DNA from: Kutzneria kofuensis | GTDB taxonomy: Bacteria > Actinomycetota > Actinomycetes > Mycobacteriales > Pseudonocardiaceae | NCBI RefSeq assembly: GCF_014203355.1 | Contig: NZ_JACHIR010000001.1 | Coordinates: forward strand, 2,854,038-2,918,037 | Reading direction: 5' to 3' | Length of the DNA: 64,000 nucleotides | In this document: positions 9,216 to 18,889 of the stretch, piece after piece | How the letters are laid out: every line of letters begins with the position of its first letter | How positions within the stretch are numbered: position 1 is the stretch's first letter | The notes under the pieces: generated by a model | What the model was told of the DNA's origin: nothing | Databases searched by the model: none | What the model saw: the letters and a program-made list of their open reading frames with translations, nothing else | Program-made: the position numbers and the translations under genes

Positions 9216-10163
9216 CACTTAGCGAGATCGGAGGTCTATCCACACCGGGTCGGCCGCCCGCCCATCGATGAGGCGATCGCCGGCCTGATCGAACAGATGG
9301 CCACCGAGAACCACACCTGGGGCTACAAAAGGATCCAGGGCGAACTGCTCAAACTCGGCCACCAGGTCGGTGCCTCCACCATCCGGCGGAGCCTGAAGCG
9401 GGCACACATACCTCCCGCGCCGGACCGGCACAGCGACACGACCTGGCGGCAGTTCCTGCGCACGCAAGCCTCGACCATACTGGAGTGTGACTTCTTCCAC
9501 GTCGACTGCGCGCTCACCCTCCAGCGGATCTACGTGTTCTTCGTGCTGGAGGTCGGCACCCGCTACGTCCACGCCCTCGGCACGACAACCAATCCCGACG
9601 GCGGGTGGACCACGCAGCAGATCCGCAACCTCGTGATGGACCTCGGTGATCGAGCCGATGAGTTCAGGTTTCTTGTCCGCGACCGTGTCGGCCAGTTCGC
9701 GGCCTCGTTCGACGCCGTCCTGGCCGACGTGGGCATCACGCCGGTCAAGATCCCTCCGCGTTGTCCGCGGGCGAACTGCTATGCGGAACGGTTCGTGCTC
9801 ACCGTCAGAAACGAGGTCACCGATCGCATGTTGATCCTGGGCCAGCGGCATCTGGACGCCGTGCTCGCCGAGTACGTCCGGCACTACAACGGTCGACGCC
9901 CACACCGTTCCCGCGAGCTCCGCCCACCCCACCCGACCTACCCGGTGGCAGACCTCAGCTCCCGGCGGATCAAACGACAGCGGCTCCTCGGAGGCCTGAT
10001 CAACGAGTACGAACGGGCCGCGTAAAACTGCTGGTCAGCACTGGTGAACTACTTTTGAAACCCCACACGCGCCGTTCACACCAGTCCATGACGCTCTGCC
10101 CGCATCGGTCTCGGCAGTCGCACTCGGGGCAACGGCCAACGTGCAGCCCACCCGCAGCGTCCA

Positions 10164-11482
10164 CTAGTACGACAACGACAGGTCGTGATGTTGTCTCCGG
10201 TGGTGGCTAGCTCGGGCACGGGCCTGGCTAACCAACCGCCACCGTGACCAGTGCAGGATGTGATCGACGGTGTGGGCGGAACGGACCACGACCCGGTTCC
10301 ATAACCGGCGAACCTCGTTGACCGACAACGGGATCACGGTCTGACCATCGCCAGCAACGGAGCCCCCTTTTCAACGGTTGGCCGTGTGATCACCAGGAAC
10401 GCCAACGCCGTCATCGACAGCGTGACGTGCCGGTACCACGCCTGGTAACCCCGCGCCTGGTAGTGATCCAGACCGGTCTCGTTCTTCGCCGTCTGGAAAC
10501 ACTCCTCGATCGCCCAGCGGCTGCCCGCGACACGAACCAGCTCCGCCAAGCTGGTATCGGCAGGCCCGAAACACACGTAGTAGGCGATGTCGGTCGGATC
10601 GCTGACCGAACGCCGAGCCAGCAGCCAGTGCCCCCAACCCCGCCGGCGCAACGGCCGGATCTCCACCGCCGTCCAGTCCGACACCCGAGGGCCACGAACT
10701 CCGTCCCCGCAGCTGAGCCGCTGCCAATCTGCGTCCGCGACGTCCGCAATCATCCGCGCAACCCGGACCTTGGCCAAGTGCATCGACACCACCATCGCCG
10801 ACTTGGGCACCGCCACCACATGCGGGACGTCCACGGTCTCCAACCACAGCCGGAACTTCGTGTCCTGCCCGTACAACTCGTCGGCGGTCACCCATCCGAA
10901 CGGCACCTCCGTCGCGAGCGCACGCTCGATCATCCGGCGGGCCAGCACCTGTTTGGTCGCGAACTCCACCTCGTCATCAATGCCAGCCGCCCGGCACCGG
11001 TCACGATCATCGGTCCAGTCCTTGGGCAGATACAACTCCCGATCAATCAGCGCACGACCGCGTGGTGAGGCATACGCCAGAAATACCCCGATCTGCGAGT
11101 TCTCGATCCGGCCGGCAGTGCCCGAGTACTGCCGTGCGACTCCTGCGGAGTGGGCACCCTTCTTCAGAAAGCCGGTCTCGTCGACGATGAGCACCCCCTG
11201 CTCACCGTCACCGATGCGTTCCACAACCGCGGCACGCACGTCGTCACGCAAGCCATCGGCGTCCCACGCGTAGAAGTTCAGCAACCGCTGCATGCCTTCC
11301 GGCCCCGCATCCCCGGCGGCCTCGGCCAGCGTCCACCCGTTCTTCCGCTCGATCTCGGCGAGCAATCCCTTGACATACCAGCGCATCCGGCGCCGCGACT
11401 CCACTCGGGGGAACCTGCCGGCGAACCGGCCCAGAAACGCCTCGAAGCTCGCCGACCAGTCCGCCACCATCTCCGCCAACAC
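10164..11482 (-). CDS. IS701-family DDE transposase, probably made by -1 frameshifting (copy 2)
   Basis: Same protein as copy 1. The zero frame ends at 10334 after 382 residues. The conserved C-terminal tail continues in the -1 frame, reached at A_AAG_GGG (10370-10364). Here the long frame stops at TAG, again formed by the flanking CTAG target duplication. Both copies share the frame arrangement, so it predates the latest transposition and is unlikely to be a sequencing error in one copy. Confidence 0.8.
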
Positions 11483-11535
11483 AACAAGATCAACTACCAG
11501 AGTCCGGACCTAGATTACAACCTGTCGTTGTCGTA
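10168..11535 (-). mobile_element. IS701-family insertion sequence, copy 2
   Basis: Apparently identical to the copy at 4023-5390 over 1,368 bp and in the same orientation. It is flanked by its own target duplication CTAG (10164-10167 and 11536-11539), different from the TTAG of copy 1. The identity points to recent transposition within this genome. Confidence 0.92.
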
Positions 11536-11630
11536 CTAGGTCTCGTCTGACGAGGAGTGACACCAATACCGGCGGTGCCGATGGGGTGGACGTGTCCACC
11601 GGCTACAGGCCGGCCGCCGTGCGCTGCCTA

Positions 11631-12824
11631 GTGGCTCGTCTCAGTACGTCGACCCGGTAATTGATCTTCACCAGCGGTAGACCAGGCTGGTCCCGTAGAT
11701 CGACTGCGGGAGGTGGTTGTGGCTCGTCGACCCGAGGTGTTCGTCCGGGCACTGTCGATGGAGGAAGGCCGCAAGCTGCAGCGAGTGACCCGGACCGCGA
11801 AGGACCCGGTCAAGCTACGCCGGGCGATCGTGGTGCTGATGTCCGGCCAGGGCCAGGCCGTCCGGGACATCACCTCGTTGCTGCAGGTCAGCCCCGATTA
11901 CGTGCGCGATGTGATCCACGCGTTCAACGAACGGGGGTTCGCCGCGCTGGACCCAAAACGGAAAGGGGGACGACCGAGGACGATCGGTGAGCAGATCCGC
12001 CAGCGGATCTGCCTGATCGCTCGGACGTCCCCCGCCGACTGGGGCATCACCGCGTACGCGACCTGGTCACTGGCCAAGCTGCGGGAACATTTACTCGACC
12101 GCGGCACCGTGGTGGCCATCAGCCGGGAGACGCTGCGCCGGATCCTGCGCGCCGGCGGCGTCTCGTGGCAGACCACGACCACCTGGAAGGCCTCCACGGA
12201 CCCGGACTTCATCACCAAGATGCACCGGATCCTGGACCTCTACGACCACCCACCCACCGACGGGCGTGTGGTCTGTGTCGACGAGTTCGGGCCGCTGAAC
12301 CTGCAGCCCCGCAAGGGAAAAGCCTGGCGACCGGTGGGCAGACCGCTGCGTCAGCGGGCCACCTACAACCGCTACGACGGCGTGATGCACATGCTGGCCG
12401 CGCTGGACCTGGCCACCGGCAAGATCTTCTACCGTATCCGGGACCGCAAACGCCACCGCGAGTTCCTCGGTCTGCTCAAGGTCCTGCGCGCCCGGTGGCC
12501 TGGGGAGAAGTTGTACGTCATCGCGGACAACTTCTCCCCACACCGCCATCCCAGGGTCCGTGCCTGGTGCGCCGACAACCAGGTCGAGTTGGTGTTCCTG
12601 CCGACCTACGGGTCCTGGTTGAACTGGATCGAGGCGGAGTTCGCCGCCCTGCGCTACTTCGCCCTCAACGGCACTGATCACCGCAGCCACGCCGAGCAGA
12701 ACGCCGCGATCGAGGCCTACATCCGCTGGCGCAACGCCCGCGCCCGACCCAAGACCGGGTTCGCCACCGACTCACCGATCAGGACCTGGACCCATTACCC
12801 GCCCAAGGTTGCATGACACGCCAC
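11631..12824 (+). mobile_element. IS630-family insertion sequence
   Basis: About 1,194 bp between TA dinucleotides (11629-11630 and 12825-12826), the target of IS630/Tc1 elements. The ends GTGGCTCGTC and (complement) GTGGCGTGTC form short inverted repeats. One transposase gene fills the element. Confidence 0.85.
11713..12816 (+). CDS. IS630-family transposase
   Basis: 367 residues. The N-terminal helix-turn-helix part reads AVRDITSLLQVSPDYVRDVI and KRKGGRPRTIGEQIRQRICL. The DDE domain has VVCVDEFGPLNLQPRKGKAW (first Asp), LYVIADNFSPHRHPRVRAW (second) and PTYGSWLNWIEAEFAALRYF (Glu). This is the usual IS630 length and order. A GTG at 11713 opens the frame; a second GTG at 11719 has GGGAGG six bases upstream and may be the true start. 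The gene is intact. Confidence 0.9.
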   Translation: MVVARRPEVFVRALSMEEGRKLQRVTRTAKDPVKLRRAIVVLMSGQGQAVRDITSLLQVSPDYVRDVIHAFNERGFAALDPKRKGGRPRTIGEQIRQRICLIARTSPADWGITAYATWSLAKLREHLLDRGTVVAISRETLRRILRAGGVSWQTTTTWKASTDPDFITKMHRILDLYDHPPTDGRVVCVDEFGPLNLQPRKGKAWRPVGRPLRQRATYNRYDGVMHMLAALDLATGKIFYRIRDRKRHREFLGLLKVLRARWPGEKLYVIADNFSPHRHPRVRAWCADNQVELVFLPTYGSWLNWIEAEFAALRYFALNGTDHRSHAEQNAAIEAYIRWRNARARPKTGFATDSPIRTWTHYPPKVA

Positions 12825-12997
12825 TAGACGAATTGGCCGTCATTGGTCCGCTACGGCGGTCGCGGCCTATCCCTGGACGGGCAACGCCGGCCGCCGTCAT
12901 TCACGCCGTCAGCGGCGACGCGGGAGGCGCGCTGCCTAGAATCACCCGAATGGGGTGGAGCAAAACCGTGACCCTATTTCGCGCGGATCATGGTCGT

Positions 12998-13016
12998 GCT
13001 CCAGTTTTGCTCCAGT
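12998..13016. repeat. 19-bp repeat left of the tRNA fragment, possible integrase arm site
   Basis: TGCTCCAGTTTTGCTCCAG occurs here and again at 13283-13301, either side of the tRNA-derived 47-bp repeat. It is itself a duplication of TGCTCCAG. A related inverted piece (GTGGAGCAAAAC) lies at 12954. Short repeats around attachment sites are often arm-type integrase sites; this role is inferred. The rest of 12827-13111 shows no gene. Confidence 0.4.
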
Positions 13017-13111
13017 TACGTCATCCACTGTCCACTTGGGACGGAAAATGAAGATCGCCCCCAAACCCAGTTTCCTCAGGTCAGAGGGCGTATCCCAATA
13101 ATTCAACAATT

Positions 13112-13158
13112 GTGGAGCTGAGGGGACTCGAACCCCTGACCCTCACACTGCCAGTGTG
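13112..13158. repeat. left attachment-site repeat: 3' fragment of tRNA-Ala
   Basis: 47 bp identical to 62369-62415, same orientation. It covers the tRNA 3' end (with the position of the discriminator base), T arm and anticodon arm. The 5' half of the tRNA is absent here, so it is not a functional tRNA. This is what integration into a tRNA 3' end leaves at the distal end of an element. Confidence 0.85.
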
Positions 13159-13559
13159 GCGCGCAACCACTGTAGACAGTTCCTCCGACCTGCGGAAATA
13201 GAGAACCGCCACGTCAAACCCGTTGCGGTCACTGCACTTGAGTGCCGTACAGTGCGGTTCGATGCAGGTTCAACACACATCCCTGCTCCAGTTTTGCTCC
13301 AGACGATCCAGTGTGAAACGCATGAAACCCCTTGTGTCACAGCACACCCGGTCGCGACCTCGACGGGACTCAGGACGTGTTTGTATACGATGGCTTCATC
13401 AACCATCCAGGCAAGATCAGCGGTGCTGCGCGAGGGTGTCGTGCGATGGACGAGCAGTTGCGCGACGCGTCGTGGGCTTGGGGGATGTAACACCGGAACC
13501 GTGCGCCTCGTCCAGGAGAAAACCCGTGAACGCTGCCGAACCCCATGCCGTCGAGGCTC
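13159..13559. other. 400-bp stretch inside the left end of the island, no gene seen
   Basis: It holds the second TGCTCCAGTTTTGCTCCAG repeat (13283-13301). No open frame here has a ribosome site or recognisable family. Confidence 0.5.
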
Positions 13560-13745
13560 ACGTCCTGGCGGTCCCGGCGGGGACACGGTGGACCACGCCG
13601 CCGCTCAGGCCTCCATGCAGCTGGGCGACCTCGCCGATGCCGTGCAACGCTGAGCCGGCGACCATCACGGCGAGGCCGACCAACAGCAGGCGCCGCTTGC
13701 CGTGCATGTCCTCCAGGCGCCCCACCATCAGGGCCGAGCTGACCG
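13560..13745 (-). pseudogene. relic of an MFS transporter
   Basis: The minus strand reads ALMVGRLEDMHGKRRLLLVG, then LAVMVAGSALHGIGEVAQLH. This matches the conserved loop and following helix of MFS drug-type exporters (GRxxDxxGRRRLLLxG). Only about 60 residues remain, joined to an unrelated transposase relic on the other strand. Confidence 0.5.
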
Positions 13746-13751
13746 GTCGCT

Positions 13752-13976
13752 GCTGATCGTGAGCCAGCGGCATCTGCACGCCGTACTCGCCGAATACGTC
13801 AGGCATTACAGCGGCCGACGGCCTCATCGTTCCCGCGGGCTCCTCCCGCCTCGGCTGATCCACCCGGTGACGAACCTCAGCGCCTGGTGGATCACGCGAC
13901 TGCGACTCCTCGGAGGTCTGATCAACGTGTACGAATGGGCCACGGAAAGCTACTGGTCAGCGCCGGTGGTTGACGT
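13752..13976 (+). pseudogene. C-terminal relic of an rve-type transposase
   Basis: LIVSQRHLHAVLAEYVRHYS, GRRPHRSRGLLPPR and LLGGLINVYEWATE match the last 70 residues of the transposase at 7176-10025 (LILGQRHLDAVLAEYVRHYN and following). The N-terminal part is missing, so this is an old insertion remnant. Confidence 0.8.
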
Positions 13977-14151
13977 GTGAACCCCACAGCCTGCACAAGG
14001 CCAGACCCGCCCCGTAAATCCGTCAACTGTGAACGTGCAACGGGGTGAGCCTTTCTGCCGTCCGCGCGGTAGTTGGTAGCGAGAAGCCGACGGCCGTCGC
14101 CGCGCGTGCGGGTTCAATTGCCGGACCGCGACAGTTCCGCAAGGGGAATCA

Positions 14152-15960
14152 GTGTTCGGAAAAACTAGGACGCCCTGGTCCCGCGGGATGCGGCTGACCG
14201 CGGTGATCGGCGGCCTCGTGTTGGCCGCCGGATCGGCCGTGGGCATCGCCGTCGCCGCCGGCGCCGGCGATTCGTTCGCCGCGACCGGCGACTCGCCCGA
14301 GATGAAGAGCGTGCAGGCATTGCTGGCCAAGGCGCGGAAGCCGGGTTCGGACAAGATCGGACCGTTCGCCAACGACTTCATCGACATCAAGAAGGTCAAG
14401 CCCAACCGCAACGCCAACGTCGGCGGCGCGAGCGGCTCCTTCACCGAGGACTGCGGCACCAACCAGAACAACCACCACAACTCCGACAACTTCATCGTCA
14501 CGCCCGGCGTCGACCACGGCGCCCTGCACGTGCACGACTACGTCGGCAACCGGACCACGACGGCCCGCTCCAACGACCGCAGCCTCGCGGCCGGCGGCAC
14601 CACCTGCGCCAACGGCGACAAGTCGACCTTCTTCTGGCCGGTCATCCGGGTCAAGCAGGAGGCCAACGGCAAGAACAACAACCAGCAGGGCCCGGACAAG
14701 GGCAACATCGGCCGGCTGGTCGAGCCCAACCAGGTGACGATCAAGTTCACCAGCGGCGGCGCCGGCAAGGTGACCGCGGCCCCGCAGTTCCTGCGCGGCA
14801 TCATGGGTGACGCCAAGGAGGTCACCAACGGCGCCGCCAACGCCAAGGCCACCTGGACCTGCACCGGCTTCGAGAACCGGGTCACCAACAAGTACCCGGT
14901 CTGCCCGCAGGGCAGCGCCGTCGAGCGGATCATGGACTTCCCGTCCTGCTGGGACGGCAAGAACACCGACTCGGCCAACCACCGCACGCACCTGGTGTTC
15001 CCCAAGAACAACGGGCAGTGCCCCAAGGGCACCAAGGCCGTGCCGGCCCTGCAGTACACCCTGGTCTACAACTCGGTGCCCAACGGCTCGGTGTTCGCGG
15101 TCGACGGCTTCGACGGCCAGCTGCACAACCCGGCCACCGACCACGCCGACTGGGAGAACGTGATGAACTCCCAGCAGATGAACGGCGTCGTCAGCTGCAT
15201 CAACAGCGGTCAGCAGTGCGTGAACCAGCCCCAAGGCGGCGGCAAGGGTGGCAACGCCGGCGCTGGCGGCAACAACAACGGCGGTACGACCGGTGGCGGC
15301 CAGGGCGGCAATAACGGGGGTGGCACCACCACCACTCTCACCACCACCGCCGCTAGCACCACCACCACTCTCACCACCACCGCCGCTAGCACCACCACCG
15401 CTCGCGGCAACGCCGGTGGTGGCAGCACCAGCGGTGGCAAGGGCGGCAGCGGCAGTGGCACCGGAGACAGCGGCGGGCCGGCGTCCAGCCAGCGTGTGAT
15501 CCAATCCGACGCGCCTGTCCAGGCGCCGGCTGTCTCGAACCGTGCGGCCACGACCGAGGGCGACGGCGACCTGTCCCAGCATTCACCCCAGATCGAGCCG
15601 GCCCAGGGCACAGATCTGGCGACGGCGTCACCGGGGACGAACACCGACCCCACCGAGCCGGCCCAGGACACGGACCCAACGACGGCGCCATCGCCAACCA
15701 CCGACCCGGCACAGGGCGCGGTGACGGCGTCGCCGACATCGACCACCGACTACGGCCAACAGCCGGCGACCGACTACGGCCAGCAACAGGCGCAGCAGGG
15801 CGCACAGACCGAGACGGCTGCGTCCACCTCGACCGACAACCGACCGAATACAGTCATGGTCCTGGGCGGGGTGCTGCTGATCGTGGTGCTGGCAGTCGGC
15901 GCGGTGACGATCATCCGCAGGGCTCGCGGATTCAGCACGACGAAGGGCGGCGGTCGATGA
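14152..15960 (+). CDS. secreted or membrane-anchored DUF1996 protein with low-complexity tail
   Basis: 602 residues, GTG start with AAGGGG 6 bases upstream. A signal sequence (RGMRLTAVIGGLVLAAGSAV) is followed by the DUF1996 domain, roughly residues 80-355. That domain has GGASGSFTEDCGT, HHNSDNFIVTPG, HVHDYVGN, FPSCWDGKNTDSANHRTH and VFAVDGFDGQLHNPATDHAD with regularly spaced Cys and His. A Gly/Asn-rich then Thr/Ala- and Pro/Thr-rich linker (about residues 360-560) leads to a C-terminal helix (VMVLGGVLLIVVLAVGAVTI) and RR end, so the protein is probably anchored in the membrane. No LPXTG-type sorting motif is visible. DUF1996 proteins in actinomycetes and fungi are extracellular, sometimes fused to carbohydrate-binding domains; activity is unknown. 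Confidence 0.85.
   Translation: MFGKTRTPWSRGMRLTAVIGGLVLAAGSAVGIAVAAGAGDSFAATGDSPEMKSVQALLAKARKPGSDKIGPFANDFIDIKKVKPNRNANVGGASGSFTEDCGTNQNNHHNSDNFIVTPGVDHGALHVHDYVGNRTTTARSNDRSLAAGGTTCANGDKSTFFWPVIRVKQEANGKNNNQQGPDKGNIGRLVEPNQVTIKFTSGGAGKVTAAPQFLRGIMGDAKEVTNGAANAKATWTCTGFENRVTNKYPVCPQGSAVERIMDFPSCWDGKNTDSANHRTHLVFPKNNGQCPKGTKAVPALQYTLVYNSVPNGSVFAVDGFDGQLHNPATDHADWENVMNSQQMNGVVSCINSGQQCVNQPQGGGKGGNAGAGGNNNGGTTGGGQGGNNGGGTTTTLTTTAASTTTTLTTTAASTTTARGNAGGGSTSGGKGGSGSGTGDSGGPASSQRVIQSDAPVQAPAVSNRAATTEGDGDLSQHSPQIEPAQGTDLATASPGTNTDPTEPAQDTDPTTAPSPTTDPAQGAVTASPTSTTDYGQQPATDYGQQQAQQGAQTETAASTSTDNRPNTVMVLGGVLLIVVLAVGAVTIIRRARGFSTTKGGGR
15325..15390 (+). repeat. two perfect tandem copies of a 33-bp unit
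   Basis: The unit at 15325-15357 recurs at 15358-15390 and a partial third copy follows. It encodes a repeated TTTTLTTTAAS peptide in the linker of the DUF1996 protein, where copy number could vary by slippage. Confidence 0.85.
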
Positions 15961-16019
15961 AGGGAGGCATGCTCGCTCTGTGCTCCTGAGCGACTCGCGA
16001 CGTGAAACTCGCACACGTG

Positions 16020-16203
16020 ATCTCTCCACAGAAGATCTGTAGTCAAGAACGCGTCCAACACAGCGGCCCAGCAGCAAGAGAGTGTCGCGGTGGCCAAACG
16101 CACGGAGGCCGACGCGCAGCACGCGGCCGCAGCGGCAGCGGTGGCCGAGGTCGACGCGCAGGCGAAGCAGGACACGGCCGCCACTCCCAGATGGGAGCTA
16201 TTG
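16020..16203 (+). pseudogene. Ala/Gln-rich remnant cut by the IS256 element
   Basis: One plus frame reads SNTAAQQQESVAVAKRTEAD, then AQHAAAAAAVAEVDAQAKQD. It runs into the left end of the IS256 element. It has no clear start and no recognised family; it may be the helical end of a gene lost when the region rearranged. Confidence 0.3.
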
Positions 16204-16700
16204 TCAATACCTGTGGATCAAGATCGTTTAAGCGGCTGATGACGGGGACTGGTCCTCGGGGCGTTCGACGAGCTTGCCGTTGACGAAGACCGCGCCAGCC
16301 CGGACCAGCGCGACCAGGTGAGGTGCGTTCACGGCGCGCCAGCGGGCCTGGGCCGACTCGATCAGCTTGAACGCCATCGCCAGACCAGCCGCGCGGGACC
16401 CCGGCCCCTTGGTGACCTTCGTGCGGTGGCGCACCGTCGCGAACGTCGCCTCGATCGGATTCGTGGTGCGCAAGTGAATCCAGTGCTGCTCCGGGTAGTC
16501 GTAGAACGCGAGCAGCACCTCCACGTCGTCGGTGATCTTCGCGACGGCCTTGGGGAACTTCGCCCCGTAAGCGGCCTGGAACGCCGCCACCGCGTCGAGA
16601 GCGTGCCGGCGGTCCTCGGCGTTCCAGATCTCCGCGAGGGCCTTCTTCGCCCCAGGATGGGCGCATTTCGGCAGTGCCGCAAGGACATTTGCGATTTTGT

Positions 16701-18889
16701 GAAGCTGTAAAAGATCAACTTGTCGGTGTGTCGGTTCCCGCCGGGCTCGGTGCGGACGCCGCGGCGAGGAGTTCGGCGGCCGTGCGGTAGCGAATAGACG
16801 CGGGAGACAGGAGACATCCGTCGCGTTCAAACAGCGGTCGGGTCTCGCGGACAACAGCAGCAACGGCCGATCGGGTCACGTCGCCGAGCGCGTCGGCCAA
16901 GACATCCAATGTGGACAGTTTCCTGAGATACAACACGGTGAGCAGAACGCGTTCGTTGTTGCTGATCTTCTGAGGGAAGACACCGCCGCGGGCGCCCGGT
17001 TGGCGAGGCCCACCGCGTCGCTGGTGGGCCAACCGCTCGGCGTGAGCGGCCTGCCGCGCCGCGAGCCGCTCGGTCAGCTTGCGCAACTCGTCCCGGCCCA
17101 TCCCGGTCAGGGCCGGAGCGGACAGCGTCTCGATGATCCCGGATCGCGCAGGACGAAGATCGGTCTCCAGGAAGCCGAGCAGGTCGCGGGCGGCGCCGAA
17201 GCGGACTGACGCGATCCCCGGGCTGTGACTGTGGTCCTCGAGGACCTCGCGGGTTTCCCGGACAAGATCGCCGATACAGACGCCAGTGACCTCCAGCAGG
17301 TCCGCGAGCACGTTCATCGAGCAGACCTGCCGCTGGTAGATCAGGGTGATCAGCAGGCGAGCGGCATCGTCGAATAATGGCTTACTGCCACGGAGTTTGC
17401 CGGTGGCCCGCCGGGCGCGGCCGCCGCGTTGTTCGCTGTAGCGCTGGTGTGCCCGGGCAGCTTGGGCTGGGGCCACCGTTGTGGACAACTGGTCGAGTTC
17501 GGAGCTGCTCAGCCCGGTCAGCCGGGGGTCGGCCAGCTGAGTGAGCATGGCCAGACGACGACCGGCCGGCCCATCCTGCTCGCCGACGGGAACCACCTCG
17601 GTGGAGCACGAGAGGGGCTGCGGGTGCAGGGTGTAGTTCCAGGTGCCGTGCGTGGTGTGCCGCCGCAGCGGCAGAGCGTCGAAGCGTTCCTTGCTGATCG
17701 CGACGCCGGTCGGGTAGTCGCCGGTGTCCAGCGCCGCTTCGACCCGTAGCCCGGTGTGAGTGCGGGTCGCCTCGATGGTCTTGACCACGACCTCGTGGCT
17801 GGTCAGTGGGCGGCCACGCCAGTTGAGGGTGATGTGGGAGAACAGACGGTGCTCGATCTTGTTCCACTTACTTGTTCCTGGAGGGAAGTGGCAGACCGTG
17901 ATCGCCAGCCCAGTCTCGGCGGCCAGGACGGCCAGCTCGCTCTTCCACACGCGGTAGCGGTAGCCGTTGGAGCCGCCCGCATCGGCGGTGATCAGCAGGC
18001 GTGTGGCTCGTGGGTAGTCGAGGCTGCCGCGCGCTTTCCACCAACGGCGAATGGATTCGACCGCGAACATTGCAGTGTCGTGGTCGACCCCGACGTTGAC
18101 CCACCCGGTGTTGCGTGCGATGTCGTAGACCCCGTACGGGATGGCCTGCTCCACGTCCGGACCACTGAAGAAGAAGTGATGGTCCTCGACCTCGATCGGC
18201 TCGCCGGTCGGCCGCCACTCCCGCCCGGCCATCGGCAGCCGCCCCAACTGTTCCCGCTTCTTGGTGTCCACGCTGATCACCGGCTCGATGTCGGCTTGAT
18301 GGTCGGTAACCTGGTCGTTGATGTAGCGGAACTGAGCATCTCGGTCCGGATGCTGCGTGCCTTCCAGCGTCTTGGTGTTGGCCTGCAAGCTGAACCCGGC
18401 TGCTCTCAGCAACCGACCTACAGTCGGCGCGGACACGGGGTGGCCCTGCCGGGTCAACTCGTCAGCCAAGTGCCGTAACGATTTCGTCGTCCACCGCAAC
18501 GGCGATTCCGGGTCACCGCGCTCATCCGGCTCGACCAAGCCCAACAGAGCCTTCAGCACCCCGGAATCATGTTCCTCGGTCCGCTCACGACCGCCGCCCG
18601 CAGCGCGGATCCGACCGTCGGGCAACGGATCCTCACCGGCTTCCAGTTCCACGATGCCGCGGCGGACGGTGGTCTCGCTCATTCCCGCCACGTGGGCCAC
18701 GGTGCGCACTCCGCCGTGGCCGAGCAGTCGTGCCTCGGTGGCGGCGGCTAGCCGCCGCTGGCGCTCGTTCAGATGCGGCAGTAGCGCCGCGAACCGGCAC
18801 CCAAGCTGGGCCAGGACCTCCTCCGTGATCGCCATACCATGCCAACGACACCAAGATCAAAAAGCAACGCCTTGATCTTTTACGGCTTC
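16701..18889 (-). mobile_element. ISAzo13-like insertion sequence nested in IS256
   Basis: The ends are GAAGCTGTAAAAGATCAA (16701-16718) and the complement GAAGCCGTAAAAGATCAA (18889-18872), one mismatch in 18. TGT flanks both sides (16698-16700 and 18890-18892), a 3-bp duplication confirmed by the reading frame of the interrupted IS256 gene. The length is 2,189 bp. Confidence 0.9.
16715..18835 (-). CDS. ISAzo13-family transposase with duplicated C-terminal domain
   Basis: 706 residues. The N-terminal part has MSETTVRRGIVELEAGEDPL (helix-turn-helix). The catalytic part has EPVISVDTKKREQLG (Asp), RLLITADAGGSNGYRYRVWK (Asp) and CHFPPGTSKWNKIEHRLFSH (Glu), the ISAzo13 set. After about residue 420 comes an extension in which a roughly 65-residue module occurs twice: LLITLIYQRQVCSMNVLADL...VRETREVLEDH and VLLTVLYLRKLSTLDVLADA...VRETRPLFERD. 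Each is preceded by a short arm (SSELDQLSTTVAPAQAA / GRDELRKLTERLAARQAA). The extension resembles DNA-binding helical repeats, but that is inference. The gene is intact. Confidence 0.85.
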   Translation of the reverse strand: MAITEEVLAQLGCRFAALLPHLNERQRRLAAATEARLLGHGGVRTVAHVAGMSETTVRRGIVELEAGEDPLPDGRIRAAGGGRERTEEHDSGVLKALLGLVEPDERGDPESPLRWTTKSLRHLADELTRQGHPVSAPTVGRLLRAAGFSLQANTKTLEGTQHPDRDAQFRYINDQVTDHQADIEPVISVDTKKREQLGRLPMAGREWRPTGEPIEVEDHHFFFSGPDVEQAIPYGVYDIARNTGWVNVGVDHDTAMFAVESIRRWWKARGSLDYPRATRLLITADAGGSNGYRYRVWKSELAVLAAETGLAITVCHFPPGTSKWNKIEHRLFSHITLNWRGRPLTSHEVVVKTIEATRTHTGLRVEAALDTGDYPTGVAISKERFDALPLRRHTTHGTWNYTLHPQPLSCSTEVVPVGEQDGPAGRRLAMLTQLADPRLTGLSSSELDQLSTTVAPAQAARAHQRYSEQRGGRARRATGKLRGSKPLFDDAARLLITLIYQRQVCSMNVLADLLEVTGVCIGDLVRETREVLEDHSHSPGIASVRFGAARDLLGFLETDLRPARSGIIETLSAPALTGMGRDELRKLTERLAARQAAHAERLAHQRRGGPRQPGARGGVFPQKISNNERVLLTVLYLRKLSTLDVLADALGDVTRSAVAAVVRETRPLFERDGCLLSPASIRYRTAAELLAAASAPSPAGTDTPTS

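Noticed and set aside
13112-13190. A second functional tRNA-Ala gene
   Set aside because: Only the 3' 47 bases match; the D arm and acceptor 5' strand are absent.
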